A program made the position numbers and the translations under genes. 64,000 bases of DNA from Lentisphaerae bacterium GWF2_57_35 (lineage in GTDB: Bacteria; Verrucomicrobiota; Kiritimatiellia; CAIQIC01; GWF2-57-35), in the NCBI GenBank assembly GCA_001804865.1, contig MHBK01000020.1, positions 54,276-118,275 on the forward strand, written 5' to 3'. Positions 7,479 through 14,920 of this stretch are shown in pieces. Position 1 is the stretch's first letter; every line of letters starts with the position of its first letter. The notes below the pieces were generated by a model. It had not been told where the DNA came from. It saw only the letters and a program-made list of their open reading frames with translations, and made no database searches.

Positions 7479-9137
7479 ATGGGACAACGCCATAAAAAGA
7501 AAATGCCGCTTGAGCCGGCGGAATGGATGGCCGAGCCGAATGGCGCGGAAAACACCCCGCGCTCGCTCGTCATCGTCGGAGCGGGCATGTTTCTTTCGGA
7601 CCTGATCCGCCTGCTGAAAGATCATGCGGAGTTTCACATCGCCGGCATCCTGGATCCGGCGCCGACGCTTCGCCATCAGAGCATTAACGGCATTCCCGTC
7701 CTGGGTTGGCTGGAGAATCTTCCCGCCGGCGTCCAGGCCGCCGTCATTGGAACGCCGGCCACGCCCCAGGCCTTCGACCGGGAGGCGGTCTTCCGCATCC
7801 TGGCCCGCCACGGGCTTTCCCTGCCGATCCTCACCGATCCCTCATCCCAATGCGCCGCCGAGGTCTCGCTCTGCCGGGGAACCATTCTGCTGGCCGGCGT
7901 CTCCATCGAAAAGGGCGCCGCCGTCGGCGAGAATTGCCTTCTCGGGAGCGGCGCCGCCGTCGGCGCCTGCGCCCAATTGGCCGATCATGCCGTCCTGATG
8001 CCCGGGCAGCGGGTTTCCTTCAACGAGGCGCCGGAAGTCCGTCCGTCGCAACCTCGCAGCCTGGAAGCCACGCTCGCCCGCGAATCGGATTCCATCCAGG
8101 AAATCATTCGCCGGATCAACTGGGCCAACATGGAGATCGTTCTGGTCGTGGCGGAACAGGGCGCGTTGCTCGGCACCATTACCGACGGCGATATCCGCCG
8201 GGGCATCCTGGCCGGCATCGATTCCGCCCAACCCGTTTCCATCATCATGAACCGCCATCCGATCACCGTACCGCTCGGCGCCCCCTATCATGAAATGCTC
8301 GACATCATGCGCAAGCGGTCCATCCGGCATCTGCCGGTGGTCGACAACGAGAACCGGCCCATCCGGCTCGAACGCATCGAAAGTTTGCTGGACCAATTGA
8401 CCGGCCAGGGCGCCATCGTGATGGCCGGCGGCATGGGCACGCGCCTGCGCCCCCTGACCAACGATACGCCCAAGCCGTTGCTGCCCGTGGCGGGCCGCCC
8501 GATCCTGGACCACATTCTCGGCGGCCTGCGCGAAAGCGGCATTGAGGACGTGGTCATTTCCGTCAACTATCTCGCCGACCGGATTCGCGACCACGTCGGC
8601 AACGGGCAGGAACACCGCCTGAACGTCAACTACATCGCCGAAAAGGAAAGGCTGGGCACCGCCGGAGCGCTTTCGCTGGTGCGCCCCCGGCCGCGGCGCC
8701 CCTTCCTGGTCATGAACGGCGACCTGTTGACCAAAATGAACTTTGCGAAGATTTTGCAGTTCCAGAACAAACACCGGCACGACATTGTCATGTGCGTGCG
8801 CAAACATCAATTTCAAGTGCCCTATGGCGTCGTCGACATCCGCGAAGGCTGCGTCACCGGCCTGCGGGAAAAACCGGTGCTCGAACAGTTCATCAACGCC
8901 GGCATCTATGTGCTGAACCCCGCCTGCATTGACCTGATTCCCCGCAACCGCTATTTTGACATGACGGATTTGATTCAGGCCGTACTCGGCCAGGGAGGGT
9001 CGATCGGGGCGTTTCCCATCATCGAGTATTGGCGCGACATCGGCAATCCATCCGATTTGCAGGCGGCCGGACGCGAACACAGCGCGCTCGTTCCGGACGC
9101 ACAAGCGCCGGGCATTCCCGTGGAAGCTCTCGCGTGA
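7479..9137 (+). CDS. Fusion: PglD/LegH-like acetyltransferase, CBS pair, nucleotidyltransferase (PtmE-like)
   Basis: A 552-residue three-part protein. Residues about 28-180 are a PglD/NeuD-like Rossmann domain (SLVIVGAGMFLSDLIRLL) followed by a short hexapeptide left-handed helix (VSIEKGAAVGENCLLGSGA). Residues about 195-310 are two CBS motifs (LGTITDGDIRRGIL; IRHLPVVDNENRP). Residues about 312-540 are a sugar-1-phosphate nucleotidyltransferase with GGMGTRLRPLTNDTPKPLLP and the metal-binding MNGDLL. CBS-nucleotidyltransferases of this type (PtmE) make the GDP-sugar that enters legionaminic acid synthesis in Campylobacter, and LegH is the pathway acetyltransferase, so the fusion may join two steps. 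The hexapeptide part is short and may be degenerate. Confidence 0.8.
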   Translation: MGQRHKKKMPLEPAEWMAEPNGAENTPRSLVIVGAGMFLSDLIRLLKDHAEFHIAGILDPAPTLRHQSINGIPVLGWLENLPAGVQAAVIGTPATPQAFDREAVFRILARHGLSLPILTDPSSQCAAEVSLCRGTILLAGVSIEKGAAVGENCLLGSGAAVGACAQLADHAVLMPGQRVSFNEAPEVRPSQPRSLEATLARESDSIQEIIRRINWANMEIVLVVAEQGALLGTITDGDIRRGILAGIDSAQPVSIIMNRHPITVPLGAPYHEMLDIMRKRSIRHLPVVDNENRPIRLERIESLLDQLTGQGAIVMAGGMGTRLRPLTNDTPKPLLPVAGRPILDHILGGLRESGIEDVVISVNYLADRIRDHVGNGQEHRLNVNYIAEKERLGTAGALSLVRPRPRRPFLVMNGDLLTKMNFAKILQFQNKHRHDIVMCVRKHQFQVPYGVVDIREGCVTGLREKPVLEQFINAGIYVLNPACIDLIPRNRYFDMTDLIQAVLGQGGSIGAFPIIEYWRDIGNPSDLQAAGREHSALVPDAQAPGIPVEALA

Positions 9138-9153
9138 AAGGAAACTTTTTCAT

Positions 9154-10143
9154 ATGAATTGGAACGGCAAAAAGGCAGTAGTGACCGGGGCCTGCGGCTT
9201 TATCGGCAGCCACCTGGCGGAAGCCCTGGTGCGCCGGGGAGCGCACGCCACCGCCCTGGTCTTCTATAACGCGGCCGGGTCCAACGGATGGATGGACGCC
9301 GTCCCGCCGGACGTCCGCAAGGACATCGAGCTTGTCGCCGGCGACATTCGCGACGCCGATTTCATGCGGCGGTTGATCGGCCCGGGCGATACCGTCTTTC
9401 ACCTGGCCGCGCTGATCGGGATTCCCTACTCCTACACCTCGCCCCGCTCCTACGTGGACACCAATATCACCGGCACGCTCAACATCCTGGAAGCCGCGCG
9501 ACAAGCCGGCGCCCGCGTGATCAACACCTCCACCAGCGAAGTCTACGGCACCGCCCTGCACGTTCCCATCGACGAAGCGCATCCGCTCCAGGCGCAAAGC
9601 CCCTACTCCGCCACAAAAATCGCCGCCGAAAAACTGGCGGAGAGCTACTTCAAATCGTTCGAGCTGCCCGTCACGACGGTGCGTCCGTTCAATACATTCG
9701 GCCCTCGCCAGTCGCCCCGCGCCGTCATCCCCACCATCCTGCTGCAATTGATCGCCGGACAGGACGAAATCAGCCTGGGCGATCCCGGCACGACGCGCGA
9801 CTTCAACTTCGTTGCCGACACGGTCGAAGGCCTGATCCGGGTGGCCGAATGCGACCGGACCGTCGGCGTCACGGTCAACATCGGAACCGGCTCGGACATC
9901 TCCGTCGAGCAGGTGGTCGCGCTGGCCGGCAAACTTCTGGGGCGCCAACCCACCATCCGGATGGACGCCCGCCGCCTGCGACCCGCCGCCAGTGAAGTGC
10001 GGCGGCTGCAAGCGGGCAACGAATTGTTGAAATCCCTGATCGGCTGGACTCCGCCCGCGCGGGTCGAGGAAGGGCTTCGCATAACCGCCGACTGGCTGCA
10101 AAAGGAGGCAGGTCGCTATGACTCCGCACGATACTACATCTAG
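9154..10143 (+). CDS. legB: NAD-dependent sugar-nucleotide 4,6-dehydratase, LegB-like
   Basis: A 329-residue extended SDR enzyme. The NAD-binding motif is GACGFIGSHLAEAL, the active-site segment NTSTSEVYGTA, and the catalytic pair YSATKIAAEK (Tyr-x3-Lys). These fit LegB, which turns the nucleotide-activated GlcNAc derivative into the 4-keto-6-deoxy sugar used by LegC. It follows the nucleotidyltransferase fusion by 16 bp and overlaps the HAD gene by 26 bp, so the block is one transcript. Other nucleotide-sugar dehydratases or epimerases look similar; the LegB choice relies on the neighbours. Confidence 0.8.
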   Translation: MNWNGKKAVVTGACGFIGSHLAEALVRRGAHATALVFYNAAGSNGWMDAVPPDVRKDIELVAGDIRDADFMRRLIGPGDTVFHLAALIGIPYSYTSPRSYVDTNITGTLNILEAARQAGARVINTSTSEVYGTALHVPIDEAHPLQAQSPYSATKIAAEKLAESYFKSFELPVTTVRPFNTFGPRQSPRAVIPTILLQLIAGQDEISLGDPGTTRDFNFVADTVEGLIRVAECDRTVGVTVNIGTGSDISVEQVVALAGKLLGRQPTIRMDARRLRPAASEVRRLQAGNELLKSLIGWTPPARVEEGLRITADWLQKEAGRYDSARYYI

Positions 10144-10858
10144 CGGGAACCCCGCTCCCTCGGGATTCAAGGCCGTCCTGTTCGATCTCGACGACACGCT
10201 CTATCCGCAGCAGCAATACATTCTCAGCGGATTTCGCGCCGTGTCGGACTATGTGCACAATCTCTACGGCATTCACATCGGCGACGAACTGGTCGCCTTG
10301 CATCAAGCCGGCGAACACCGGGATCTGTTCATGAAGGTTCTCCAGCGGCATTTTAAGGTCGTCGAGGAAACCGTCATCGGCAAGCTGCTCTATGTGCACC
10401 GCACGCACAACCCCCGCATCGAATTATATCCCGATGCGCGGGTCAGTCTGGCCATGCTCATTGCCCGCAATGTTCGCGTGGGCCTGCTGACGGACGGCAA
10501 TGCGGCCATCCAGCGCCGCAAAGTGGCCGCACTGGAACTCGAAGCGCTCATCGATGCGATGGTCTATCCCGACGATTTGATCGGCTCGCGCCAGTCGTTC
10601 CAATTGTTGGAAGACGCCTTCCAAATCATGGCGCTGCAACTGGGCCTGGAGCCGACCGAGATGGTCTTTGTCGGAGACAATCCGGCCGTGGATTTCTTTA
10701 TCCCCCGCAAATTGGGGATGGGCACGGTCCGCATTCACCGCAGCAAGGGCGAATGCGCAGGACAAGAAGCTCCCTCGCCGGAATTCGAACCGCACGCCAC
10801 CATCGATTCGCTCTGCCTGCTGGCGGATGTACTCCAAACCGCCAACTTTAAATCCTGA
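10118..10858 (+). CDS. HAD-superfamily phosphatase in the leg cluster
   Basis: A 246-residue HAD hydrolase. Motif I is FDLDDTLYPQQ, motif II LLTDGNAAIQ, and motif IV GDNPAVDFFIPRKLGMG. The start overlaps legB by 26 bp and has a GGAGG site at good distance. Enzymes of this type in nucleotide-sugar clusters remove phosphate from sugar or acid intermediates; the actual substrate cannot be read from the sequence. The cap insert (about residues 30-100) is helical, as in subfamily I. Confidence 0.75.
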   Translation: MTPHDTTSSGNPAPSGFKAVLFDLDDTLYPQQQYILSGFRAVSDYVHNLYGIHIGDELVALHQAGEHRDLFMKVLQRHFKVVEETVIGKLLYVHRTHNPRIELYPDARVSLAMLIARNVRVGLLTDGNAAIQRRKVAALELEALIDAMVYPDDLIGSRQSFQLLEDAFQIMALQLGLEPTEMVFVGDNPAVDFFIPRKLGMGTVRIHRSKGECAGQEAPSPEFEPHATIDSLCLLADVLQTANFKS

Positions 10859-10869
10859 GGAAAACCGTC

Positions 10870-12048
10870 ATGAATCGCAAAATTTCCGTCTGCGATCCGC
10901 TCCTCGGCCCCTCGGAAAAAGAGTGGCTCTTGAAGTGCATCGATTCGGGCTTCGTCTCGTCGGCCGGCCCCATGATCGCCGAATTCGAGCGGCAGTTTGC
11001 GGAATTTGTCGGCGCTCGTTACGCGGTAGCCACGGCCTCCGGAACAGCCGCGCTGCATGTCGCCCTGCACGTGCTGGGCGTCGGCAACGGCGACATCGTC
11101 GCCGTTCCGGACCTGACCTTCGTGGCGTCGATGAATCCGGCGCTCTATTGCGGAGCGCGGCCGCTGCTGGTCGATGTGCGCCGCGAAACGTGGTGCCTGG
11201 ACGGCGCCCTGTTAAGCGAACTCTGCACCAAGCTCGAACGCCAGGGACAGAAAATTCGCGCCGTGATCCCCGTCCACCTTTACGGCTGCGCCTGCGACAT
11301 GGACGAATTGATCAGCCTCTCCAAGGAATTTGATTTCCTCGTGGTCGAGGACGCCACCGAAGCGCTCGGAACCCGTCTGAACGGGCGGCCTGTCGGAACC
11401 TTCGGCCAGCTCGGCTGCTTCAGCTTCAACGGAAACAAGATGATCACCACCGGCGCCGGCGGCATGGTCGTCACGGATTCCAAGGAACTCGCGGAGAAAA
11501 TCCGTTACCTCGTCAACCAGGCCCGGGACGCCAGCGACCGATATATCCACAGCGAAATGGGCTTCAACTATCGCATGAGCAACCTCGCCGCCGCCCTGGG
11601 CCTCGCCCAAATGGAGCGACTGCCATACGTCATCCGCCGGAAACAGGAAATGGCCGCGCGGTATCGTCATGCCTTGAAAGGCGCGCCCGGCGTGCAACTG
11701 CACCCCGAGCCCATCGGCGTCGAAGGCGCCTTCTGGCTCTACTCCATCGCCCTGAACAACGGCCATAATCGCGACGCCTGGCTGGAAGCTCTCGCCGCCG
11801 AAGGCATCGGCGCCCGCCGCTTCTTCGAGCCGCTGCACCGCCATCCCTACATGATGACCTCGCTCTGGCGCCACACCTCCGACGGCGCCCGCATGGGCCC
11901 CTCCGGCGTCAGCGACGACCTCGCCGCCCGCGGCATCAACCTGCCCTCTTCCGCCGACCTCAGCGACGAAGACCAACACCGCGTCATCGCCGCCCTCCTC
12001 CGCCTCGCCCGCGCCGGAACGGCGCAAACGGTTACTATTTCCAGTTAG
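10870..12048 (+). CDS. legC: PLP-dependent sugar aminotransferase, LegC-like
   Basis: A 392-residue DegT/DnrJ/EryC1 aminotransferase. The PLP lysine is in FSFNGNKMITTGAGGMV, the PLP-contacting Asp in VVEDATEALG, and the TASGTAALHVALH motif binds the cofactor phosphate. LegC adds the 4-amino group after LegB. The remaining legionaminic genes (LegG, LegI, LegF) are not found in the window: the cluster stops here and the minus-strand island begins. The last 90 bp of coding sequence recur 8 kb downstream (19983-20072), so the 3' end is the junction of an inserted segment. Confidence 0.88.
   Translation: MNRKISVCDPLLGPSEKEWLLKCIDSGFVSSAGPMIAEFERQFAEFVGARYAVATASGTAALHVALHVLGVGNGDIVAVPDLTFVASMNPALYCGARPLLVDVRRETWCLDGALLSELCTKLERQGQKIRAVIPVHLYGCACDMDELISLSKEFDFLVVEDATEALGTRLNGRPVGTFGQLGCFSFNGNKMITTGAGGMVVTDSKELAEKIRYLVNQARDASDRYIHSEMGFNYRMSNLAAALGLAQMERLPYVIRRKQEMAARYRHALKGAPGVQLHPEPIGVEGAFWLYSIALNNGHNRDAWLEALAAEGIGARRFFEPLHRHPYMMTSLWRHTSDGARMGPSGVSDDLAARGINLPSSADLSDEDQHRVIAALLRLARAGTAQTVTISS
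11942..12031 (+). repeat. 90-bp direct repeat, copy A (inside legC 3' end)
   Basis: These 90 bp match 19983-20072 at 89 positions; the only difference I see is C at 12023 versus T at 20064. Both copies read in the same orientation and frame. Similarity at the DNA level stops sharply on both sides, although the encoded protein remains weakly related outward. This is the left boundary of the 8-kb island. Confidence 0.9.
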
Positions 12049-12279
12049 TCACCGGCCCGCGATAAACAGAGACGGCCCCTCCGGTGAAGCCATTCTCTTT
12101 CCGCTGATTAGACGATTTTGAGGCGATTTATCCCTAATCATTGAAAAATCTCCTTGGCTTTTTTTTCACTCCCGTATGCGCTGCCGAACGCCCCAGAATC
12201 TGCTGATAAAGTTTGGTGTCATTCATGAACCCAAGGTATCCAAACCAATGAAAATTCACACGCTAAAGCCAGTAGCACC
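12049..12279. other. Left flank of the island; decayed palindromic repeat
   Basis: No gene is seen. Bases 12071-12160 align with 21194-21290: both have CTCCGGTG, then a CCAAT-type palindrome pair and GAAAAATCTCC or GGAAAATCTCC. Here the palindromes are mutated (TTTCCGCTGATTAGA in place of TTTCCAATGATCGGAAA). The element therefore predates the island or marks its edge. AT content rises from about 12110 toward the island operon. Confidence 0.5.
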
Positions 12280-14148
12280 TTAATTTGGATAGGGCACTAA
12301 TCGCTTAAAACGCGTGACCTGTGAATGGAAAACTATAAGGTATTCAGTCACTTTTTTTGCGGGATGACCACCTTGAGACGTATAACGGTGTGGAGCAGCG
12401 AATGATGTGACACGACAAGCTGTCTTATTGATGACAGCCTCCATTACCGTTGAGATACAGGCTTGACCTGCATCGGAATAACTCCAGGCACATGTCCAGC
12501 CTTTTTCCAGCACGGCGCAGATGACTTGTACAAGGCCGTGTTCCATAATGCGTTGTGTTTTAGTAAAGAACTCTGATGCGAACCGTTCCCCATGCTCTTT
12601 TGAGGGAACTCGTCCAATACCGGTAGCTGACGGATAATCATATCTAACAAGGGTCTCTAACACATGATAATAACGGCTGTACTCATCCCGGGTGTAAGGT
12701 GCATCAAGGTAAGCTACGATTGGACTTGCAGAGGCTTGCCGCTCAAACTCATCTAGCGCAAGGCTCCAAGGTCCAGGAATAACATGAACAGGATGTTCTA
12801 TAGTCTGGCTCTGACGAGCGAGACTTTCAAGACGAACGGAAAACTCCCGATAGATCGAGCCAGCCCATCGTTCTAATGTCTTCTGAAGTTGCGGCATTGT
12901 CAGTTCCAACATGTCGCCATGCCGACGGCGAAGAGGAGACGGCGAAGGATATCCAACCAGGCGGCTAAGATATGGCTGTGGTTGAGCAAAATGAGCTGCG
13001 TATGTTGATGCTTGTACGCTAACGGCAATGACGAGGGCACCCAACGCCCATCGTCGGTCTTCTTCTGCTAGATGTTCAACAGCGAATCTCAGGCTGTCAA
13101 TTTCAATTGCTTGACGAAGACCACAATAGAGTCCCGCGAAATAAGCGGTGAAGAGACAATAGGGGCGTTTTGCCTTGTTATGGCGTCGCGCATCTACTTC
13201 GTAAGTCGGAAACCAACTTCCAATATTTCCTCCTGTTGAGATTGATGGGATGCTGGCAACATATTCTTTGAATTGATGAATAAGTTCTGTCGTCAAATCA
13301 CTATGGCAGAACTCTGCCTCCCGACGCAGCAGCAACTCAATTGGCTTCCGAAGCTCAAGTTCATGCTGACGAGCTGTCTCTAGAATCTGCAATAAACACC
13401 GTTGCGCACGTGATACTTCAAACCCGCCACCTTGTACAAGTGCAAGGTGTTGGCAGAAGATCTGTGCGTCTGAAACATATGTGGGCCAAACGCGGCAGAA
13501 CGCACCAGATGCAGCACCAGATCCACACATCAAATCAAGAACAACACCATTCTTTGGAAGCACACTGGCGAGAGCTTCAACGAGAAATGGTCCAAGATCG
13601 CGTTTGGTCCCCATGTAGTATGCTGTTCGGGCAAAGTCAGCAACACCCGACTCGGACACAATTGCATTTCGATGAACCTGGATACCCGCCACCTCGGCGA
13701 CAGCTTGTTGGGATGTGAGAATGGATGTCCCAGACAGCCAAGGCACTCTAATACGTGGGGCTATCTCTCTTTTGGAGTTACAATTCTGCGATGCAATCTG
13801 GGCAAGATGCCGTAGCGCAGGGCACAGGTATGGTTCATCCTGAGCGGCAAGAGCATCGCCAAGAGGCAGCCAGGTACCATTACCAAGATGTACATGAGCA
13901 GGAAGTCCTTCCGCAAAAAAGCCTTGTTCGCCATAAGTCGTGGCATCTCCCCGGGCAAGGGCCACGAGCAAAGGTTTAAGCGAATCGATATCACCTTGCA
14001 GATATTTCTTCTCAGGACACAGAAAGCTTGGAAGAAGACCACACCTCTCAAGCTGTGAAAGTAGGTCAGAATCAATATGCGAATCGATTTGTGTCTTCGC
14101 ATATTGAACGGCTTCGTTCACTGTCATTAGCTGCTGACTATTACTCAT
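12280..14148 (-). CDS. D12-class DNA adenine methyltransferase with N-terminal extension (island gene 5)
   Basis: About 622 residues from ATG 14148, chosen because it overlaps the previous gene's TAA by 8 bp; an upstream extension to 14223 is open but less likely. Residues 1-150 form an extra domain of unknown role. AYYMGTKRDLGPF (about 177-188) and VLDLMCGSGAASGAF (203-217) match the D12 N6-adenine methylase start and SAM motif I. Motif IV is LDAPYTRDEYSRYYHVLET (about 481-499): the usual D-P-P-Y is D-A-P-Y, which may lower activity or change the target. It shares the YYH-x2-ET block with the first gene of the operon. Codons are AT-richer than in the flanking genes. Confidence 0.75.
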   Translation of the reverse strand: MSNSQQLMTVNEAVQYAKTQIDSHIDSDLLSQLERCGLLPSFLCPEKKYLQGDIDSLKPLLVALARGDATTYGEQGFFAEGLPAHVHLGNGTWLPLGDALAAQDEPYLCPALRHLAQIASQNCNSKREIAPRIRVPWLSGTSILTSQQAVAEVAGIQVHRNAIVSESGVADFARTAYYMGTKRDLGPFLVEALASVLPKNGVVLDLMCGSGAASGAFCRVWPTYVSDAQIFCQHLALVQGGGFEVSRAQRCLLQILETARQHELELRKPIELLLRREAEFCHSDLTTELIHQFKEYVASIPSISTGGNIGSWFPTYEVDARRHNKAKRPYCLFTAYFAGLYCGLRQAIEIDSLRFAVEHLAEEDRRWALGALVIAVSVQASTYAAHFAQPQPYLSRLVGYPSPSPLRRRHGDMLELTMPQLQKTLERWAGSIYREFSVRLESLARQSQTIEHPVHVIPGPWSLALDEFERQASASPIVAYLDAPYTRDEYSRYYHVLETLVRYDYPSATGIGRVPSKEHGERFASEFFTKTQRIMEHGLVQVICAVLEKGWTCAWSYSDAGQACISTVMEAVINKTACRVTSFAAPHRYTSQGGHPAKKVTEYLIVFHSQVTRFKRLVPYPN

Positions 14149-14920
14149 GACGCACAAACATCCAATAACTACCATGTTGAAATCTACACGACACATCCTC
14201 CACTTCATGTGCCCGTGCTCCACATTTCATAAAGCATGTACTCGCTTCATGCAAGCCGTGATCTTTGTGGAAGTTTCCGACTACAATCCCACCCGGCTTT
14301 AATATCGTCCAAAGTTGGCAAAGATCGTCTTTTGTGGGCAACAGGTGAAATACATACGAGCAAAATACTGCATTAAATACAGGTAAACATACATTATTGA
14401 ATTGTTCTGGAACCATGAGTTGCAAGCCTTGTTCTGCTGCCAGCGAACGCATCTTAGGACAACGATCATAACCGTGCAGATGTATTCCCAGCTCGGATGC
14501 AACTTGCGCCGAAAGTCCAGTACCGCAGCCAAAATCGAGAATTCGTGCCACACGCTGTCCTTGGAAATGACGGGAAATAATATTAAGAAGACATCGAATG
14601 TTGTCTCGGTTCTGTTCTGGCCGAATAATGTGTTCAAAGTCAACCGCCGTAAGCTCAAACAATGCATCAAGAAGATCCTGACGACATGCTGGAATACTCC
14701 GAGGTGTCCATAAATAAAAATGATCCATTACTCGTGGCATATCATCTATCGCGAGAGGTCTTAACCGTGTCAGCGCATCATCTGCACGTGCAACATCGAA
14801 TGCCAGAATATCTCCTAATTGAAGTGACGCACGAGCAGCAGTGAACCATTCGGGTAATGATGCCAAATACCCTACATGACACAACAAGCACTCTGGAGCA
14901 AATTCAAGCAGTCGCTTCAT
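14141..14920 (-). CDS. Class I SAM-dependent methyltransferase (island gene 4)
   Basis: A 259-residue protein. The central SAM-binding motif is ARILDFGCGTGLSAQVASEL (about residues 124-143), followed by an acidic motif II region (HLHGYDRCPKM) and the strand VFNAVFCSYVFHLL. The N-terminal 110 residues are helical and contain two cysteines (PECLLCHVGYL). No target-recognition motif for DNA is present, so the substrate may be a small molecule, nucleotide or protein. It overlaps the upstream gene by 17 bp and the downstream gene by 8 bp. Confidence 0.75.
   Translation of the reverse strand: MKRLLEFAPECLLCHVGYLASLPEWFTAARASLQLGDILAFDVARADDALTRLRPLAIDDMPRVMDHFYLWTPRSIPACRQDLLDALFELTAVDFEHIIRPEQNRDNIRCLLNIISRHFQGQRVARILDFGCGTGLSAQVASELGIHLHGYDRCPKMRSLAAEQGLQLMVPEQFNNVCLPVFNAVFCSYVFHLLPTKDDLCQLWTILKPGGIVVGNFHKDHGLHEASTCFMKCGARAHEVEDVSCRFQHGSYWMFVRHE

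Noticed and set aside
12049..12279. Promoter region for the island operon
   Set aside because: This stretch is downstream of the last gene of the minus-strand operon, so it cannot be the operon's promoter.
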